Origin: Planctomycetaceae bacterium
GTDB lineage: Bacteria; Planctomycetota; Planctomycetia; Pirellulales; Pirellulaceae
DNA: 7,417 nucleotides
Direction of reading: 5' to 3'
Assembly: GCA_002702965.1 (NCBI GenBank)
Contig: PADE01000247.1
Span: forward strand, 9,143 to 16,559
A program made the position numbers and the translations under genes. Below, piece after piece: positions 1-5,651 of this stretch (positions within the stretch are counted from its first letter, which is position 1; the number at the start of each line of letters is the position of its first letter). Under the pieces are notes generated by a model. That model did not search any database. It was not told where the DNA came from and saw nothing but the letters and a program-made list of their open reading frames with translations.

Positions 1-1418
1 CGGTAGACGAGCGCCGTGTGATCGAGACCCAGCAAGTGGAGGATCGTGGCGTGCAAATCGTGCACGTGCACGCCGTCGTCGACGACGCGGTAGCCGAGAT
101 CATCGGTTCGGCCCAGCGTGCCGGGTTGGATCCCGCCTCCGGCGAGCCACATACTGAATGCGCCCGGATGGTGGTCTCGGCCCAAGCGTGTTTTTGTCGC
201 CGCCGCCTGTACCATCGGCGTGCGGCCGAACTCGCCACCCCAGATGACGAGCGTCTCGTCGAACAACCCGCGCTGCTTGAGATCCTTGATCAACGCGGCT
301 GCCGGTTGGTCGACTTCGCGGCAACGCTGGGGCAGTGCATGCAGGACGTTTTGATCCTTGGCGTTGAATCCGTGGTGATCCCAGTGGCGGTGGTACAACT
401 GTACAAACCGTACGCCCCGCTCGACCAGCCGCCGCGCCAACAGGCAGTTGTTGGCAAACGAGGTGGCGCCGGGCACCGCCCCGTACTGGCGGATCGTGGA
501 TCGCGATTCGCGACCGAGGTCGGTCAACTCCGGGACACTGGCTTGCATGCGAAAGGCCATTTCAAACGCCGCAATGCGGGAGCCGATCTCTGGGTCACCG
601 ACGGTGTCCTGTTGGATCTGATTCAAGTCGCGCAGCGCATCGATGGTCTGCCGCCGGGTGCGACGGGTGACACCCGGAGGGCTGGAGAGAAACAGAACCG
701 GATCGCCGTGCGAGCGAAAGCGGACACCTTGATGGACCGTTGGGAGAAACCCACTCGTCCAGTGATGAAATCCAACGGGTGGTCCTTCAGGCTCACCCGA
801 TGCGAGCACCACGAAACCAGGCAGCTCCTCACTTTCACTCCCTAATCCATAGGTCAACCAAGCACCGAGTGCCGGCCGTCCCGTGAATCGGGACCCCGTG
901 TTGAGGAACATTACCGCCGGATCGTGATTGAATTCATCGGTGTGCATCGAGCGAACGATCGCCAGGTCATCCGCAACCGTTGCCAGGTGTGGTAGCAATT
1001 CGGAAATCTCGGCGCCGGTCTGACCGTGGCGAGAGAAACGGAACGACGAACCGGCGAGGTTCGGGGCGCCTTTGATGAACGCGAATCGATCCCCGCGGAT
1101 CAGATCTTCCGGGATCGGTGTCCCGTGCAGCTCTGCCAGTTTCGGTTTATGGTCGAGCAGTTCGAACTGGGAGGGACCGCCGACCATGAACAGAAAAATC
1201 ACCCGTTTCACGCGGGGTGCGAAGTGCGGCCGCTTGATAGCGAGAGGGTGGTCGGCCCGGGTTGCGAATAGGTCCTTGTTCAACAGTGACGCCGCTCCCA
1301 GCGAGCCGAGGATGCCGCTCGCGGTGCGTCCGAGAAAGTACCGTCGAGCATCGCGATCCGGCAAACTCGTATGCGAGCTCGTCAAGGTGTTCGCGCGGCG
1401 GGTGCGACGGCGATCCAA
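1..1418 (-). CDS. DUF1501 family exported protein (alkaline phosphatase/sulfatase-like fold), 3' end cut off by window edge
   Basis: 472 codons are visible without a stop. The N-terminus has a twin-arginine export motif (RRYFLG, R25-R26) followed by a short hydrophobic stretch to about residue 46, the usual Tat-type leader of this family. DUF1501 signatures follow in order: FMVGGPSQFELLDHKP (78-92), WDHHG (346-350), WGGEFGRTPM (393-402), RDHHPGAFSMWLAGGGI (414-430) and VHDLHATILHLLGLDH (452-467). DUF1501 has the alkaline phosphatase/sulfatase fold; its substrate is unknown. Family members are about 470-490 residues long, so probably only 10-30 residues are missing. No ATG lies in this frame before residue 78, inside the conserved core, so I place the start at TTG 1418. 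It lies 4 bases after the upstream stop and 7 bases after an AAGGGG Shine-Dalgarno-like sequence. This makes it the last visible gene of a translationally coupled pair. I read no frameshift. The family call is very secure; the start is likely; the enzymatic role is inference only. Confidence 0.95.
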   Translation of the reverse strand, partial: MDRRRTRRANTLTSSHTSLPDRDARRYFLGRTASGILGSLGAASLLNKDLFATRADHPLAIKRPHFAPRVKRVIFLFMVGGPSQFELLDHKPKLAELHGTPIPEDLIRGDRFAFIKGAPNLAGSSFRFSRHGQTGAEISELLPHLATVADDLAIVRSMHTDEFNHDPAVMFLNTGSRFTGRPALGAWLTYGLGSESEELPGFVVLASGEPEGPPVGFHHWTSGFLPTVHQGVRFRSHGDPVLFLSSPPGVTRRTRRQTIDALRDLNQIQQDTVGDPEIGSRIAAFEMAFRMQASVPELTDLGRESRSTIRQYGAVPGATSFANNCLLARRLVERGVRFVQLYHRHWDHHGFNAKDQNVLHALPQRCREVDQPAAALIKDLKQRGLFDETLVIWGGEFGRTPMVQAAATKTRLGRDHHPGAFSMWLAGGGIQPGTLGRTDDLGYRVVDDGVHVHDLHATILHLLGLDHTALVY

Positions 1419-1422
1419 CGAC

Positions 1423-3531
1423 TTACCCCTTGGTAATGGTCTCATCGAGGTTCAGCAACACACTGGCGAGCATCGTCCAAGCCGCCAATTCACGCGAGTC
1501 CACATCGTCCACGGGTGCCAGCGCCGTGGAACCGACCAATGCCCGAGCGTGGTCGACGCGATCGCGATAATGGTTCCACAGTTGTTCGTGCAACAGAACC
1601 AATCTGGCCAGCTCGCTGGTTCTCGGCCGCCGACTGACGCACAACCGGAAGGCGTACACGATCCGGTCTGAAACCGAGTCTACATCAGATCGCATCGTGC
1701 GTAGCGCGAGCGCTACGGCACAGGCGATGAAGGCCGGGTCGTTCAACGTGCTCAGCGCTTGCAGCGGTGTGTTACTGCGGGGCCGCCGGACCGTGCATTG
1801 CTCACGACTCGGCGCATCGAAGATCGCAAACGTCGGGTAGACGCTGGTCCGCCGCCAAAAGGTATATACACCGCGCCGGTATCGTTCGCCACCGGTGCCG
1901 GTTGGCCACCGCTCCATTCCGAATCCCCGGGTCCCAAACTCGAGCCAAAAACCGGCCGGTTGGATTGGGTAGACGCTCGGACCTCCGATCTGTCGGTTCC
2001 ATAGACCGCTGGCGACAAGCGCGATGTCGCGAATCGTTTCAGAGTCGAGTCGGAACCGCGGTCCCCTGGCCAGCAAGTGGTCGATCTGTTGCAGACCGCC
2101 GTGGTCGGTTTGGTAAGGCGCAGTCGCAGCGGTGCGCCGCGTGGCGAGTTCCGCACGCGAAGATTGCCGGTACGTTTTCGAGGTCACCAGCGAGTGGTGC
2201 ATACGTTTGATGCGCCAGCCGGCTGCGACGAACTCATCCGCCAACCAATCGAGTAATCCGGGATGCGACGGTCGCTCTCCCCGCGTCCCAAAATCATCGC
2301 TGGTCGCTACCAGTCCGGTGCCGAAAAACCGCTGCCAGTGTCGATTCATCGTGACGCGCCCAGCCAACGGATTGTCGCTGGCGACCAGCCAACGGGCCAG
2401 GTCGAGCCGATTCGGACGGCTTCCCGATTCGGGCGATCGACGCAGGGGGTGCAGCGCGGACGGGACCCCCGGCGTTACCTCGTCGCCCAGATTCAGCAGG
2501 TCGCCGCGAATATGCAGCCGCGTGGTGCGCCGCTGGGCCCGCTCCTTGAGGACCATCGTCGAGGGGACCGACTTCAACAAGGCGGCCTGCGCCGCGCGGA
2601 GTTTCGCGAGGGCCTCGGTCTGTTTTGCGTCTAGCTTCGACAGCGCATGGCGGATGCGATCTAGTTCTGCCTGTTGTTCTGGTGAAGTCAGCAGGACCAG
2701 CGGGGCCAAGCTCGTATTGGGCCCGCCGCCGGCAACGTCCTCGGTGTTGTTGAAGAATGCGTACAGGCCAAAGAAGTCGCGCTGGGGAAACGGATCGTAG
2801 AGATGGTCGTGACACTGTGAACATGCCAGCGTTGTTCCCAGCCAGATGGTGGCTGTCGTGCTCACGCGATCGACGATCGCCTTGACGCGATCTTCTTCCG
2901 GATCGACACCGCCTTCCTGGTTGATCATCGTGTTGCGATGAAATCCCGTGGCAATGATCTGCGCGCGGCTGGCATCGCGCAGCAGGTCGCCCGCGATTTG
3001 TTCGATCGTGAATTGATCGAATGGCATATCGGCATTCAGCGCGCCGATCACCCAGTCACGATACGGCCAGATGGGGCGGGGCACGTCGATGTTATAGCCG
3101 TTGGTGTCTGCGTACCGTGCCAGATCCAGCCAATATCTCCCCCAGTGTTCCCCGTAATATGGCGATGCGAGTAGGCGGTCGACGACGCGCGAAAAGGCGT
3201 CGGGCCGCGGGTCGGCGACAAAGGCATCGATTTCACTGAGACTGGGTGGCAGGCCGATCAAATCGAGGCTGACGCGCCGCAGCAGGACCGCGGGGGTTGC
3301 CGGGGGGTTCATCGACAGACGCGCGCGGTGGAGTCGCGCGGTGACGAAGCGATCGATCGCGTTTTCCGCCGACGCCGCATCGGAGACCGGAGGTACGTGC
3401 GGTCGCAGCACAGGACGGTATGCCCAGTGCGGCGCGTTGCGCGGCGGTACGGGGCGGACCTCGTCATCCGATCGAGACGGCGTCGCCGAGCCGATGACGA
3501 TAACCACGCTAACAAGGAGACGCAGATCCAT
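1423..3531 (-). CDS. DUF1549 + DUF1553 protein (PSCyt2-PSD1), exported, with a CxxCH heme c motif
   Basis: Complete 702-residue protein. A hydrophobic signal peptide (about 1-21) is followed by HWAYRPVLRPHVPPV (35-49), the usual lead-in to DUF1549. DUF1549 spans about 55-265, with LLRRVSLDLIGLPP (83-96), YYGEHWGRYWLDLARYAD (125-142), GFHRNTMINQEGGVDPEE (196-213) and CSQCHDH (237-243), whose C237/C240/H241 form a heme c attachment motif. A charged helical stretch (about 283-322) may be a coiled coil. DUF1553 spans about 374-640, with RVTMNRHWQRFFGTGLV (392-408), GERPSHPGLLDWLADEF (418-434), LARGPRFRLDSETIRD (487-502), GGPSVYP (516-522) and NTPLQALSTLNDP (587-599). The C-terminus LLNLDETITKG matches the conserved family ending, so the gene is intact. 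It is a short form without an N-terminal PSCyt1 cytochrome domain. ATG 3531 has no Shine-Dalgarno sequence, but it directly precedes the signal peptide. The DUF1501 gene follows 4 bases later, the standard partner arrangement. The biochemical function is unproven; a redox or surface role is inferred from the heme motif. Confidence 0.96.
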   Translation of the reverse strand: MDLRLLVSVVIVIGSATPSRSDDEVRPVPPRNAPHWAYRPVLRPHVPPVSDAASAENAIDRFVTARLHRARLSMNPPATPAVLLRRVSLDLIGLPPSLSEIDAFVADPRPDAFSRVVDRLLASPYYGEHWGRYWLDLARYADTNGYNIDVPRPIWPYRDWVIGALNADMPFDQFTIEQIAGDLLRDASRAQIIATGFHRNTMINQEGGVDPEEDRVKAIVDRVSTTATIWLGTTLACSQCHDHLYDPFPQRDFFGLYAFFNNTEDVAGGGPNTSLAPLVLLTSPEQQAELDRIRHALSKLDAKQTEALAKLRAAQAALLKSVPSTMVLKERAQRRTTRLHIRGDLLNLGDEVTPGVPSALHPLRRSPESGSRPNRLDLARWLVASDNPLAGRVTMNRHWQRFFGTGLVATSDDFGTRGERPSHPGLLDWLADEFVAAGWRIKRMHHSLVTSKTYRQSSRAELATRRTAATAPYQTDHGGLQQIDHLLARGPRFRLDSETIRDIALVASGLWNRQIGGPSVYPIQPAGFWLEFGTRGFGMERWPTGTGGERYRRGVYTFWRRTSVYPTFAIFDAPSREQCTVRRPRSNTPLQALSTLNDPAFIACAVALALRTMRSDVDSVSDRIVYAFRLCVSRRPRTSELARLVLLHEQLWNHYRDRVDHARALVGSTALAPVDDVDSRELAAWTMLASVLLNLDETITKG
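1426..1431 (-). promoter_or_regulatory. Shine-Dalgarno-like AAGGGG that supports the TTG start of the DUF1501 gene
   Basis: On the minus strand AAGGGG occupies the last two codons of the DUF1549/DUF1553 gene. Seven bases (TAAGTCG, which include its stop) separate it from TTG 1418. Spacing and sequence fit a ribosome binding site, and the layout suggests translational coupling: ribosomes finishing the upstream gene could restart on the DUF1501 gene. Seen in sequence; function inferred. Confidence 0.55.
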
Positions 3532-3573
3532 AGGATGCAGTCGGGGACCGTCGAAGGGTGGTGCTTGGTGGAA

Positions 3574-3603
3574 ATTCTAGCCGATCGGAAGTCGGGTCGC
3601 GAA
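3574..3603 (-). promoter_or_regulatory. Candidate sigma70-type promoter for the DUF1549/DUF1553-DUF1501 pair
   Basis: On the minus strand TAGAAT (3579-3574, five of six matches to TATAAT) is preceded at 18 bases by TTCGCG (3603-3598, three of six matches to TTGACA). Initiation would fall near 3567, giving a leader of roughly 35 bases before ATG 3531. The -10 is good and the -35 is weak; such matches arise by chance, and planctomycetes use many alternative sigma factors. Confidence 0.28.
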
Positions 3604-3609
3604 CCACAA

Positions 3610-3738
3610 GACCGACCGGTTTACCGTCGTTGGAGGAGCCCAAAGAACAGCGAGCAGAGATCGCACATGGCCGACTCCTGGAGAGGGTCATCCGTCAGTG
3701 CGAGGTGATGCACGTTTTCTTGACCGATCCGGTTTACG
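3610..3738. repeat. Near-direct repeat pair GACCGA(T)CCGGTTTACCG, copies 112 bases apart
   Basis: 3610-3626 reads GACCGACCGGTTTACCG and 3722-3738 reads GACCGATCCGGTTTACG. The copies agree apart from one inserted T and one dropped C. They flank the body of the gap upstream of the DUF1549/DUF1553 gene, so they could be paired regulator sites or a decayed duplication. Chance similarity is possible at this length. Confidence 0.3.
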
Positions 3739-3773
3739 CTCCCTCCGTGACGTTCCGCTCCCGTCGCTGTCAC
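3621..3773 (-). other. Possible 50-codon small ORF overlapping the propeller gene stop (unproven)
   Basis: On the minus strand a GTG at 3773-3771 overlaps the propeller gene's TGA as GTGA, the classic four-base coupling arrangement, and opens a frame of 50 codons ending at TAA (3623-3621). The end of the peptide reads SAMCDLCSLFFGLLQRR, with a CxxC pair and a short hydrophobic stretch. I recognise no family. There is no clear Shine-Dalgarno sequence, and the opposite strand is also open here. A frame this short is common by chance in GC-rich DNA, so I do not call it a gene. Confidence 0.15.
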
Positions 3774-3775
3774 GG
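3745..3775 (-). terminator. Stem-loop across the stop codon of the propeller gene (candidate attenuating or 3'-end structure)
   Basis: CCGTGAC (3745-3751) and GTCACGG (3769-3775) form a perfect 7-bp inverted repeat with a 17-base loop. The stop codon of the propeller gene lies inside one arm. No T-run follows on the minus strand, so it does not look like a classical intrinsic terminator. It may be an mRNA 3'-end stabiliser, a weak terminator or chance. Confidence 0.3.
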
Positions 3776-5317
3776 CGTAAATTGGAATGCATACAGATCG
3801 GCGTCTTTCAGGACGATCCTCAATCGAAGGGGCCTGCCTGTCAAGGGGCTGACATCACTGCCCCGCTTCCATTGGACGACGCGCTCGGTTGCGTTACCGA
3901 ACATCTCCTGACAATCGGCCAGGCTGTGCCCCTCGATCGGCTCGCCGTCGGGGGTCTGGATCTCGATCCGAATGCTGCCGGCGACGGAGGTCACAAAGTT
4001 CAGCGCCAGTTGTCTGCCTCGCATCGTGATCGGCCGGGTGATCACTTCGCCTCCGGAAAGGGGAGCGGAGGCGGACACAAAGCCGTCGAGTCGCAGTGTA
4101 TATCGGCGCAGTTTGCACTGACGCCAGAGACCTTCGTTGACGTACAGAGATAGTTCGTTCGCAGCACCCGCGGTCGTCGATTGGGTCTCGACCACTCCCA
4201 GCGATTGGAAGTTGTCGCCGTAGACCCAACGATTTCTGGCCGGGTTCCCGGGCCGGATGAAGGCCTCGTCCCAGAATTGAAATCGGCGGCCGTCACGGCT
4301 GCTCATAAAACCGCCGTCGGTATAGTCGACGCCGAAATACTCGACACTCTCGGCAAGTTTCCGGTTGAGATCCGTGAGCTTGGCGCGGCCCGCGACATAG
4401 CGAGTTGGAAATCCGAGATAGATGTGTGGCGCGCGGTGATACGGTTGGATCTGATTGGTATACAGTTGGACGAACGGCGAAAAACGCGTCGGCTTTGAAG
4501 AGAATCGGATCCAGCGTTCGGGTGAGTACGCTAACCAGACCGGTTCGGACCAGCGGAGGAAGTCTGACGACGTGGCGGTCATCACGTCTTTGGTCGCAGC
4601 CTCATGGCTGGACGGCTCCAGCTGTTTCGGGCCGCCACGGAGCGCACGGTGAAATCCGACGTACTGCTTCCGAACCGTGTCCCAAAACGCCAGGTTCTGT
4701 GAGTCGAAATAGCCCGTCGTAATAACCGGCTGATCGCTCATCGGGGACCAGCGGATCCCGTCGGCGGACGAATAGACATGCAGGCCCCGTACCGGTTTGT
4801 AGACCGCGACGATCGCTTTGTAGCGATGTTTGGCCGGACAATCGGGGTTGGCATCTTTGAACGGCACAAACGCGTGACAGATCTCGCCGGAGAGCAGAAT
4901 GTTGTTTCTGGTGGATCCGCCAAATGCGACCAGGCCGAGTTCTGGACGGGTCCAGCGAATGCCGTCTCTGCTTTCGGCGTAACAGGTCACGTTGTATCGA
5001 ATCGAATAGCCGCTCTCTGACAGGTCGATATGCGATCCGCGATAGTACATTCGGAACAGGTCGCCGTCTTGCAGAATCGTATAGTACATCGTGCGATTTC
5101 CCTCCCACGGGGTGTCGTGCACGAACACGTCTTCGGTTTCGACCGGGTGATGCAGCTGCAGTTGGGTCCGCCCGGTCATCTGTTCGATCAGCTGGTGGTC
5201 GATGAACAGTTCACGGCGCGTACCGATGTCGATCGGATCCACGGCGGGTACCGGGCTGGGCAATGACCACAGCACGCTGGCAATCAGCGTCGGCAATCTT
5301 CGGCGCAAGTGTTCCAT
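3770..5317 (-). CDS. Secreted five-bladed beta-propeller protein (GH43/GH32-like) with C-terminal beta-sandwich region
   Basis: 515 residues from ATG 5317. The N-terminus MEHLRRRLPTLIASVLWSLP looks like a Sec signal peptide, probably cleaved near residues 25-26 (PVPA/V). The mature protein begins RRELFIDHQLIE (34-45), typical of a family of planctomycete secreted hypothetical proteins related to the GH43/GH32 five-bladed propeller superfamily. Blade-like repeats with an S-x-DG-x-x-W pattern occur at 115-123 (ESRDGIRWT), 183-191 (SSADGIRWS), 249-257 (TSSDFLRWS) and 339-345 (SSRDGRR). A C-terminal region from about 403 (RRYTLRLDGFVS) to the conserved end (LRIVLKDADLYAFQF) is probably a beta-sandwich. 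The expected role is recognition or cleavage of a polysaccharide outside the cytoplasm; I cannot identify the catalytic carboxylates with certainty. The reading frame stays open upstream to 5959, but that extension lies partly antisense to the divergent esterase gene and would bury the signal peptide, so I reject it. The Shine-Dalgarno sequence is weak (GAG directly before ATG). The stop codon sits within a stem-loop. Confidence 0.88.
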   Translation of the reverse strand: MEHLRRRLPTLIASVLWSLPSPVPAVDPIDIGTRRELFIDHQLIEQMTGRTQLQLHHPVETEDVFVHDTPWEGNRTMYYTILQDGDLFRMYYRGSHIDLSESGYSIRYNVTCYAESRDGIRWTRPELGLVAFGGSTRNNILLSGEICHAFVPFKDANPDCPAKHRYKAIVAVYKPVRGLHVYSSADGIRWSPMSDQPVITTGYFDSQNLAFWDTVRKQYVGFHRALRGGPKQLEPSSHEAATKDVMTATSSDFLRWSEPVWLAYSPERWIRFSSKPTRFSPFVQLYTNQIQPYHRAPHIYLGFPTRYVAGRAKLTDLNRKLAESVEYFGVDYTDGGFMSSRDGRRFQFWDEAFIRPGNPARNRWVYGDNFQSLGVVETQSTTAGAANELSLYVNEGLWRQCKLRRYTLRLDGFVSASAPLSGGEVITRPITMRGRQLALNFVTSVAGSIRIEIQTPDGEPIEGHSLADCQEMFGNATERVVQWKRGSDVSPLTGRPLRLRIVLKDADLYAFQFTP

Positions 5318-5357
5318 CTCGGTAACCCCGGTGGTGTGTCGTGTAGCGAGGAATCCG

Positions 5358-5367
5358 CGACGCGTCG
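5358..5367. repeat. 10-bp perfect palindrome CGACGCGTCG upstream of the propeller gene
   Basis: CGACGCGTCG is its own reverse complement and overlaps a second palindrome, CGTCGACG, at 5363-5370. It lies about 41 bases upstream of the propeller start, where a dimeric repressor could act on the leftward promoter or leader. CG-rich palindromes are frequent in GC-rich DNA, so this is only a candidate site. Confidence 0.25.
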
Positions 5368-5458
5368 ACGTTCCAGTGTAGTAATCCCGACGACGCGGGG
5401 GCAGTCGGTGGATCGCATCTTCCGCAGTCGTTCGGTTTGACGCGTTGCCGGTAAGGGC

Positions 5459-5484
5459 CGCGGGTGGACGGCGCGGGTGGACGG
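5459..5484. repeat. Perfect tandem 13-bp repeat CGCGGGTGGACGG x2 in the divergent region
   Basis: The unit CGCGGGTGGACGG occurs exactly at 5459-5471 and again at 5472-5484 with no gap. The GGTGG core recurs on the opposite strand as CCACC at 5498-5502 and 5506-5510, giving two motifs pointing right and two pointing left within about 50 bases. This fits a multi-site operator near the middle of the divergent region, although no regulator is encoded in the window. Confidence 0.6.
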
Positions 5485-5546
5485 GGGGGACCTGGGCCCA
5501 CCTGCCCACCGGCGCCGCGTGGGTCGATGATGGCAAATCGCCGGCT

Positions 5547-5575
5547 GCGACAAGCGGAGCGCCGTCTTGTACGAT
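5547..5575 (+). promoter_or_regulatory. Candidate sigma70-type promoter for the CE15-like esterase gene
   Basis: GCGACA (5547-5552) and TACGAT (5570-5575) are separated by exactly 17 bases, each matching four of six consensus positions. Initiation would fall near 5582, giving a leader of about 55-70 bases, which leaves the tandem 13-bp repeat upstream of the promoter, a position usual for an activator site. Plausible but unproven. Confidence 0.28.
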
Positions 5576-5622
5576 GCAGTGTCGCAACCCCGGGGATTTC
5601 CACCTGGCAGGCCGCCAGCCCG

Positions 5623-5630
5623 GGAGGTGA
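5623..5630 (+). promoter_or_regulatory. Strong Shine-Dalgarno GGAGGTGA near the esterase start
   Basis: GGAGGTGA is a full match to the anti-Shine-Dalgarno core. It lies 6 bases before GTG 5637 but 21 bases before ATG 5652, so it favours the GTG as initiator. ATG 5652 has its own weaker GGAG at 5641-5644, 7 bases upstream. The encoded difference is five residues (MRRTS) of the basic n-region, which does not alter the mature protein. Confidence 0.45.
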
Positions 5631-5651
5631 ACTGTTGTGCGGAGAACGTCA

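Larger units (their letters stand above)
3532..3769. other. 238-base gap between the propeller gene and the DUF1549/DUF1553 gene
   Basis: This gap is long for a run of same-strand genes whose next junction is only 4 bases. It contains part of a stem-loop over the upstream stop, most of a 50-codon GTG-started open frame, a candidate promoter and a near-direct repeat, each listed separately. No gene of recognisable family was found on either strand. The gap makes it likely that the DUF1549/DUF1553-DUF1501 pair has its own promoter. Confidence 0.6.
5318..5636. other. Divergent intergenic region, GC-rich, presumed shared control region
   Basis: About 320 bases between the divergently transcribed propeller gene and the CE15-like esterase gene. 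No protein family is recognisable on either strand. Reading frames that cross it on the minus strand are extensions of, or shadows over, the flanking genes. It holds a 10-bp palindrome, a perfect tandem 13-bp repeat with inverted GGTGG motifs and G-runs, and one candidate rightward promoter. The two promoters must face away from each other here, so shared control is plausible. I found no convincing leftward -35/-10 pair. Confidence 0.6.

Noticed and set aside
18..845. 275-codon plus-strand open frame
   Set aside because: It is antisense to the DUF1501 gene, whose conserved motifs are continuous on the other strand. It has no recognisable domain and is a typical shadow in GC-rich DNA.
2132..2800. 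222-codon plus-strand open frame
   Set aside because: It is fully antisense to the DUF1549/DUF1553 gene, and its composition (rich in Arg and Ser, no motif) is that of a shadow.
3532..3769. Structured RNA or riboswitch in the gap before the DUF1549/DUF1553 gene
   Set aside because: Apart from the stem-loop at the stop codon, I found no conserved riboswitch core or set of nested helices by eye.
3558..3911. 117-codon plus-strand open frame across the 238-base gap
   Set aside because: It overlaps the conserved C-terminal end of the propeller gene on the opposite strand and has no recognisable motif.
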